Shown here in pieces: positions 59,890 through 64,000 of a DNA stretch of 64,000 bases. The notes under the pieces are model-generated. The model worked only from the letters and a program-made list of their open reading frames with translations, did not search any database and was not told the DNA's origin. Both the position numbers and the translations under genes were made by a program. Source of the DNA: Amphritea sp. (GTDB lineage: Bacteria > Pseudomonadota > Gammaproteobacteria > Pseudomonadales > Balneatricaceae); contig NZ_JADGEW010000001.1 in NCBI RefSeq assembly GCF_016744155.1, positions 62,001-126,000 of the forward strand. Reading direction: 5' to 3'. Position 1 is the first letter of the stretch, and every line of letters begins with the position of its first letter.

Positions 59890-61349
59890 AAGGACTCCAG
59901 AAAGGTCATTAAGGCATTTCGCTCTGTGGTTTGCAGGTTGATGACGCGATCACGAGCGGCGGCACCTTCGCCACCGTGCCATAGGACAGCTTCAAGCAAA
60001 TTTTTGGCTCTGCCATCGTGGAGGAAATAGCTATGACCGCTTACTGTTTTGGTCAGCCCGATTCCCCAGAGAGGTGGGGTTTTCCACTCGCTGCCGCTGG
60101 CAAGAAACTCTGGCCGGTGATCTGCCAGCCCCTCACCCATATCGTGAAGTAGCAGATCGGTATAAGGCCAGATCAGCTGATCGGACTGTTCGGGCATATC
60201 CTCCCGAGAGGCGGTGGTAAAACTTGGCTGGTGGCATGCGGCACAACCGCTCTGATGGAATACCGCTTTGCCTTGCAATACTGTCGGTTTATCAAAGTCG
60301 GGCCGGGCAGGTGGTGCCAGATTACGGCTGTAAAACTCAACCAGCTTAACCATTTCTGCGGATGCCTCGGCATTATCCTGCAGTGGCGTGTTGCCATCCG
60401 GTTGTCTCAGGCAGTCTGTTTGATGGTTGGTGCAATCGCCGGCAGCGGTGGGAGCGAAGGGAGTGGAGATCCCCATGTCGCCACTGAAGGCCCCTACGGC
60501 TTGCTGAATCAGGGTTGGGTTACCGGCTTTCCAGCCAAATCGACCCAAATCTTGCTGTTGGGTGAAGCTGTTCCATACACGGTTAGGCCGTCCGGAGATT
60601 CCATCTTTGTTGGCATCGTCCGGATCAGCCAGCGCTTCAATATCGGCGAGGTCAATCGCTTCCAGCAAGCCCAGCCCAATCATCGGAGGCGCAACTCGTG
60701 GGGAGAGCATGGTTTGGGGATGTAACGGGCCATAGCTGAGATTCGATATACTGTATTCGGGATGGCGCAGTCTGACCTGAGCACCATCGGCCAGAGTCAC
60801 GGTGGTTTCGCTATAGTTGATTACCATCCGCCCCTCCCCGGCTAGCCCGTTGATGGCGAGATCCTGTAGTTGACCACCGTAGGTGGGTTCCGGAATTACG
60901 CTGGCTTTGCCACTATCCAGCAATTGGCGCTGAGCATCGTTCTGCGGTGGGATACTCAGACGCAGAAACATCGATACAGCGTTGTCTTCCGGCCAGTTCG
61001 CTTCCGGTGGATGCCCCCGGCCATCTTTTAGATGGCAGCGCTGACAGGAGCGGGCGTTATAGAGCGGCCCCAGGCCATCACTGGCGGTGGTCGATGATGG
61101 TGCGGGAACCCATATTTTCTTGAAAATGCCGTTACCCAGTTTAAAGTTAAGCTCGTTTTCAAAGCTCATGTTTGCCGAGCTTTGAGAAAATGCGTTGATG
61201 TTCAACTGCTTATGATGGGTCGTGCTGCCACCGGGCAGCGCTTCACCGGGTTCTGGTAAATGCTGCTCTATCGCTGCAACCGCTGAAGTGGCCATTGCTA
61301 TCGTGGTAAGAACGACAGCAATGGGGGTAAACAAGTGTCTGCAAATCAT
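59886..61349 (-). CDS. Di-heme oxidoreductase (DHOR family), copy A
   Basis: A 487-residue periplasmic c-type cytochrome with signal peptide (about 1-26). Two heme sites are visible: CQRCH (102-106) and CAACH (369-373). LGPLYNARSC, WKAGNPTLIQQ, and the C-terminal WPYTDLLLHDMGEGLADHR with ETTP-like WKTPPLWGIGLT are typical of DHOR proteins found with imelysins. It lies 3 bp after the imelysin gene at 61353. An electron-transfer role, perhaps in metal oxidation or reduction, is inference. Confidence 0.9.
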   Translation of the reverse strand: MICRHLFTPIAVVLTTIAMATSAVAAIEQHLPEPGEALPGGSTTHHKQLNINAFSQSSANMSFENELNFKLGNGIFKKIWVPAPSSTTASDGLGPLYNARSCQRCHLKDGRGHPPEANWPEDNAVSMFLRLSIPPQNDAQRQLLDSGKASVIPEPTYGGQLQDLAINGLAGEGRMVINYSETTVTLADGAQVRLRHPEYSISNLSYGPLHPQTMLSPRVAPPMIGLGLLEAIDLADIEALADPDDANKDGISGRPNRVWNSFTQQQDLGRFGWKAGNPTLIQQAVGAFSGDMGISTPFAPTAAGDCTNHQTDCLRQPDGNTPLQDNAEASAEMVKLVEFYSRNLAPPARPDFDKPTVLQGKAVFHQSGCAACHQPSFTTASREDMPEQSDQLIWPYTDLLLHDMGEGLADHRPEFLASGSEWKTPPLWGIGLTKTVSGHSYFLHDGRAKNLLEAVLWHGGEGAAARDRVINLQTTERNALMTFLESL

Positions 61350-61352
61350 CGT

Positions 61353-62630
61353 TTACTCCAGAACCTGAGCTGGATTATCCAGGCTGTCGGAACCTTCCAA
61401 TTGGATCCCGTCCAGTTGCAGCAGGGCGATAATATTCTCAATGGCACGGGTCTCTTCAGTTAGTGCATCGACAAAATCCTGTACCACCTGGTTACCCGAT
61501 GTATTTCCCTCACCGATCAGAACATCGAAGGTTTTACCCTGCGCTGCATGATCCACCATCACCTGGGCAGCGTTTTCGGTCGCCTGTAACTTATTCAGCA
61601 TATTTTGATTGGCGACAGCAGCCTGAGCGGCAACATAGGCTGACAGGCTTGGGCCGGAAACCGTTGAACCGTCAATACGGGTATAGCTTCCCTGATACAC
61701 ATTGCTGATCCCTTTGGCGTCATAGTAGTGGGACCAGTGGGTATTATCAGAGAAGCAGTCATGTTCCTCCTCCGGGTCATGCAACATCAGTCCTAGTTTG
61801 GTTCTTTCTCCGGCCAGTTCACCATAGGCCAGGCTCCCCATGCCGGTTAGAATTGATGCAATTGCATGACTTTCACTTTTCTCACTGAGTTGTCGGCGTG
61901 CTTCTCCCCCCTCTTTCCAGTTATCTACCATCTCCTGAAGGTCGGTTATCAGTAGTTGAGTGGTTGCTTGAAGATAGGCGCGGCGTCGGTCGCAGTGGCC
62001 ACCGGTGCAATTTTCCAGGTTGTAGTCAGTTGCCGGACGATTGCCAGCTCCAGGGGAAGTGCCATTCAGATCCTGACCCCAAAGAAGGAACTCGATGGCG
62101 TGATAACCGGTGGCGACGTTGGCTTCGATTCCATCGATTTCATGCAGGGTGTCTGATAGTAATTCTGGTGTAATGTTGCTCGCATCAACCTGGGCGCCGC
62201 CGATTCGCAGGGTGGCGTTGGCAATGACATTGGCGCGGTACTGGGTGTTTTCATCTGACTCTGAGCCGTAGAGGCTACTGTCGACATAATCGATCAGACC
62301 TTCATCCAGCGGCCATGAATTTACCCGACCCTCCCAATCATCGACGATGGTGTTACCAAAGCGGTATGCTTCGGATTGTTGATAAGGGACGCGGGCGGCG
62401 ATCCATGCTGAGCGTGCTTTATCCAGTGAGCTTTGATTTGGGTTGCTTAGCAGGTTGTTCGTGCTTAGCTGCAGCTCCTTTGCGCTCTTGAGCGAGTCTT
62501 CATAGGTTGCATGGGCAATATCAGCGTAGGTGCTAATAATTTCAGCAGGTGTCGGTGCAGCAATCAAGGCTACGGGATAGTGGAGTGTTCCGGCGAGGGC
62601 GACGGAGGTGAGTAAGGTTTTGAATTGCAT
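61353..62630 (-). CDS. Imelysin family iron-regulated protein
   Basis: A 425-residue exported protein (signal about 1-25). The imelysin motif GYHAIE is at 175-180 within GYHAIEFLLWGQDLNG. NSWPLDEGLIDYVDSS and ENCTGGHCDRRRAYL match the iron-regulated group. Good CAGGAGA ribosome site. A Fur-box-like sequence lies upstream at 62664-62690. First gene of the segment imelysin-DHOR-imelysin-DUF1513-porin. Confidence 0.9.
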   Translation of the reverse strand: MQFKTLLTSVALAGTLHYPVALIAAPTPAEIISTYADIAHATYEDSLKSAKELQLSTNNLLSNPNQSSLDKARSAWIAARVPYQQSEAYRFGNTIVDDWEGRVNSWPLDEGLIDYVDSSLYGSESDENTQYRANVIANATLRIGGAQVDASNITPELLSDTLHEIDGIEANVATGYHAIEFLLWGQDLNGTSPGAGNRPATDYNLENCTGGHCDRRRAYLQATTQLLITDLQEMVDNWKEGGEARRQLSEKSESHAIASILTGMGSLAYGELAGERTKLGLMLHDPEEEHDCFSDNTHWSHYYDAKGISNVYQGSYTRIDGSTVSGPSLSAYVAAQAAVANQNMLNKLQATENAAQVMVDHAAQGKTFDVLIGEGNTSGNQVVQDFVDALTEETRAIENIIALLQLDGIQLEGSDSLDNPAQVLE

Positions 62631-62663
62631 TGCTGGTCTCCTGTAAATTCAGGAGTAAATGCT

Positions 62664-62690
62664 AATGCAAACAAGAATGATTCGCAATAG
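62664..62690. promoter_or_regulatory. Possible Fur box upstream of the imelysin gene
   Basis: The sequence AATGCAAACAAGAATGATTC continuing to GCAATAG resembles Fur operators, matching 11 of 19 positions of GATAATGATAATCATTATC in the best frame. It is placed 34-60 bp before the imelysin start. Supports iron regulation but is only a moderate match. Confidence 0.5.
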
Positions 62691-62762
62691 CGTTAATGGG
62701 TTTTCAGTATCAGTAACAAAAACCGAAACCAGCGTGTCAGTCACATAGGTGAAATGTCGCTT

Positions 62763-64000
62763 TCACAGAGACTCTAGGAAAGTGATCAATGCATTTCGTT
62801 CTACTCTTGTTAAGTTGATAACCTGCTGTCGAGCTGTTTCAGCTTCTCCACCATGCCAGAGAATTGCCTCAAGCAGGTTTCGTGCCCGGCCATCATGGAG
62901 AAAGTAGGTATGGCCGCTGACTGTTTTAGTCAGGCCAATTCCCCAAAGAGGTGGCGTTTTCCATTCACGGCCACTGGCTAAGAATTCTGGACGATGGTCT
63001 GCTAAGCCTTCTCCCATATCGTGGAGTAAAAGGTCGCTATAGGGCCAGATGAGTTGTTTGGATTGCTCTGAAAGATGGATGCTGCGCGCCGTTTTGAAGC
63101 TGGGTTGATGGCATTCATGGCAGCCTGCGCGCTGGAAAATTCTCTTCCCCCGGAGTACTTCCGGCTTTTGTGCATCGGGCCGGGCTGGAGGCGCTAGATT
63201 ACCGGTATAGAGCACCAGTTGCTGGACCGTCACTGAGGACGCTTCAGTGTTTTCTTGCAAAGGTGTATTACCATTTGGCTGGTTTAAACAGGACGCTTGG
63301 GTAGAGGTGCAATCCCCCGTTGGTGAAGGCAGGTAAGGCGTAGCAATACCAATATCGCCGCTGAGCGCATTAACGATCTGCTGGATCAGCGTTGGATTAC
63401 CCGCTTTCCAGCCAAATCGTCCCAACGCTTGCTGTTCGCTAAGCCTGTCCCATACCCAGTTTGGTCGGCCTGAGATGCCATTGCCATCACTATCATCCGG
63501 GTCACTCAATCTCAGAATATCGCTTTCCGGAATAGTTTCCAGTAGCAGCAGTCCCAGAACGGCTGGAGCGACTCTGGGTGACAGCATTACATCCGGATGG
63601 AGTGGTCCGAAATTTAACTCACTGATCTTGTATTCAGGCTTGCGTAGGCGGACCACAGCACCATCCGCCATTTTAACCGTCGTCTCAGTATAGTTGATAT
63701 GCATATGACCCTCTTCCGTGAGGCCGTTTATGGCAAAGTTTTGCAGTTGTCCTCCATAGACAGGTTCAGGAATTACGCCAACTTTGCCGCTCTGTAACAG
63801 CTGATGCTGTTCAATGGTCTGCGGTGGAATACTCAGGCGGAGAAACATCGATACGGCCTGGTCATTTGGCCAGTTTGCTGCGGGTGGGTGACCCCGGCCA
63901 TCTCTCAGATGGCACTCCTCGCAGGAATGAGCGTTATATAGCGGTCCGAGTCCGTCACTTGCCGGGGCAGATGAGGGGGATGGCTCCTCCCAAATTTTTG
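62763..64000 (-). CDS. Di-heme oxidoreductase (DHOR family), copy B, 5' end outside the window
   Basis: The C-terminal part of a second DHOR protein; the frame runs open to the right edge. Both heme motifs are inside: CEECH near 63915 and CHECH near 63118. It is closely similar to copy A over the whole visible length, including the WKTPPLWGIGLTKTVSGH stretch, indicating tandem duplication. It precedes the imelysin gene in the direction of transcription, with 132 bp between that hold the possible Fur box. Confidence 0.9.
   Translation of the reverse strand, partial: KIWEEPSPSSAPASDGLGPLYNAHSCEECHLRDGRGHPPAANWPNDQAVSMFLRLSIPPQTIEQHQLLQSGKVGVIPEPVYGGQLQNFAINGLTEEGHMHINYTETTVKMADGAVVRLRKPEYKISELNFGPLHPDVMLSPRVAPAVLGLLLLETIPESDILRLSDPDDSDGNGISGRPNWVWDRLSEQQALGRFGWKAGNPTLIQQIVNALSGDIGIATPYLPSPTGDCTSTQASCLNQPNGNTPLQENTEASSVTVQQLVLYTGNLAPPARPDAQKPEVLRGKRIFQRAGCHECHQPSFKTARSIHLSEQSKQLIWPYSDLLLHDMGEGLADHRPEFLASGREWKTPPLWGIGLTKTVSGHTYFLHDGRARNLLEAILWHGGEAETARQQVINLTRVERNALITFLESL

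Overview
The window is a bacterial chromosome segment around the replication-initiation genes of a gammaproteobacterium. The order rpmH-dnaA-dnaN-recF-gyrB, followed by gmhB-glyS-glyQ, an LpxL-type acyltransferase, trkH-trkA-rsmB-fmt-def, a LysM protein, dprA, tsaC, hemF and aroE, matches the Pseudomonas-type origin neighbourhood. On the other side, mnmG-rsmG-parA-parB-atpI-atpB-atpE-atpF-atpH is also in the usual order. Moderate GC content, Zur and imelysin/di-heme loci and the gene repertoire fit a marine Oceanospirillales-like organism. The genus cannot be fixed from the sequence alone.

Layout. 1-6697 (minus): start of the F1Fo ATP synthase operon with a clear promoter, then parB, parA, rsmG and mnmG. 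6698-7847: 1.15 kb of AT-rich non-coding DNA with a perfect DnaA box. 7848-12205 (minus): trxC, mnmE, yidC, rnpA, rpmH; yidD is missing between rnpA and yidC. 12206-12731: intergenic origin/dnaA control region. 12732-18992 (plus): dnaA, dnaN, recF, gyrB. 18993-20147: apparently decayed DNA. 20148-36773: the housekeeping block, with two ParB-binding (parS) sites. 36906-39281: a Lon-like protease. 39282-41366: tRNA-Thr plus an orphan lipoprotein and small palindromic repeats, the most accessory-looking stretch. 41367-46827: a CHASE4-GGDEF enzyme, gamma-carbonic anhydrase-like protein, prlC, yheV, tag. 46836-52436: a zinc-uptake locus (zur-znuC-znuB with a MATE exporter and a sugar dehydrogenase-like gene behind it, znuA divergent across a Zur box). 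52491-52744: tandem tRNA-Leu genes. 52897-56421: a DUF3179 protein, two paralogous small genes with duplicated promoters, a 131-aa conserved protein and a LysR regulator. 56518-64000 (minus): a probable iron-related envelope locus with an LbtU-like porin, DUF1513 protein, two imelysins and two di-heme oxidoreductases, the last cut by the window edge.

The most novel-looking item is at 53.9-56.4 kb. Two small paralogous proteins of unknown function each sit behind the same promoter block: a GTGA-N7-TCAC dyad, a conserved 18-mer, a -35, a 17-bp spacer and a -10, all at identical spacing. One copy abuts the start of a divergent GcvA-like LysR regulator. The dyads are centred near -65, where LysR proteins bind, and both stop codons lie inside the same small hairpin. 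This reads as a LysR-controlled two-copy small-protein regulon that I cannot assign to a described system.
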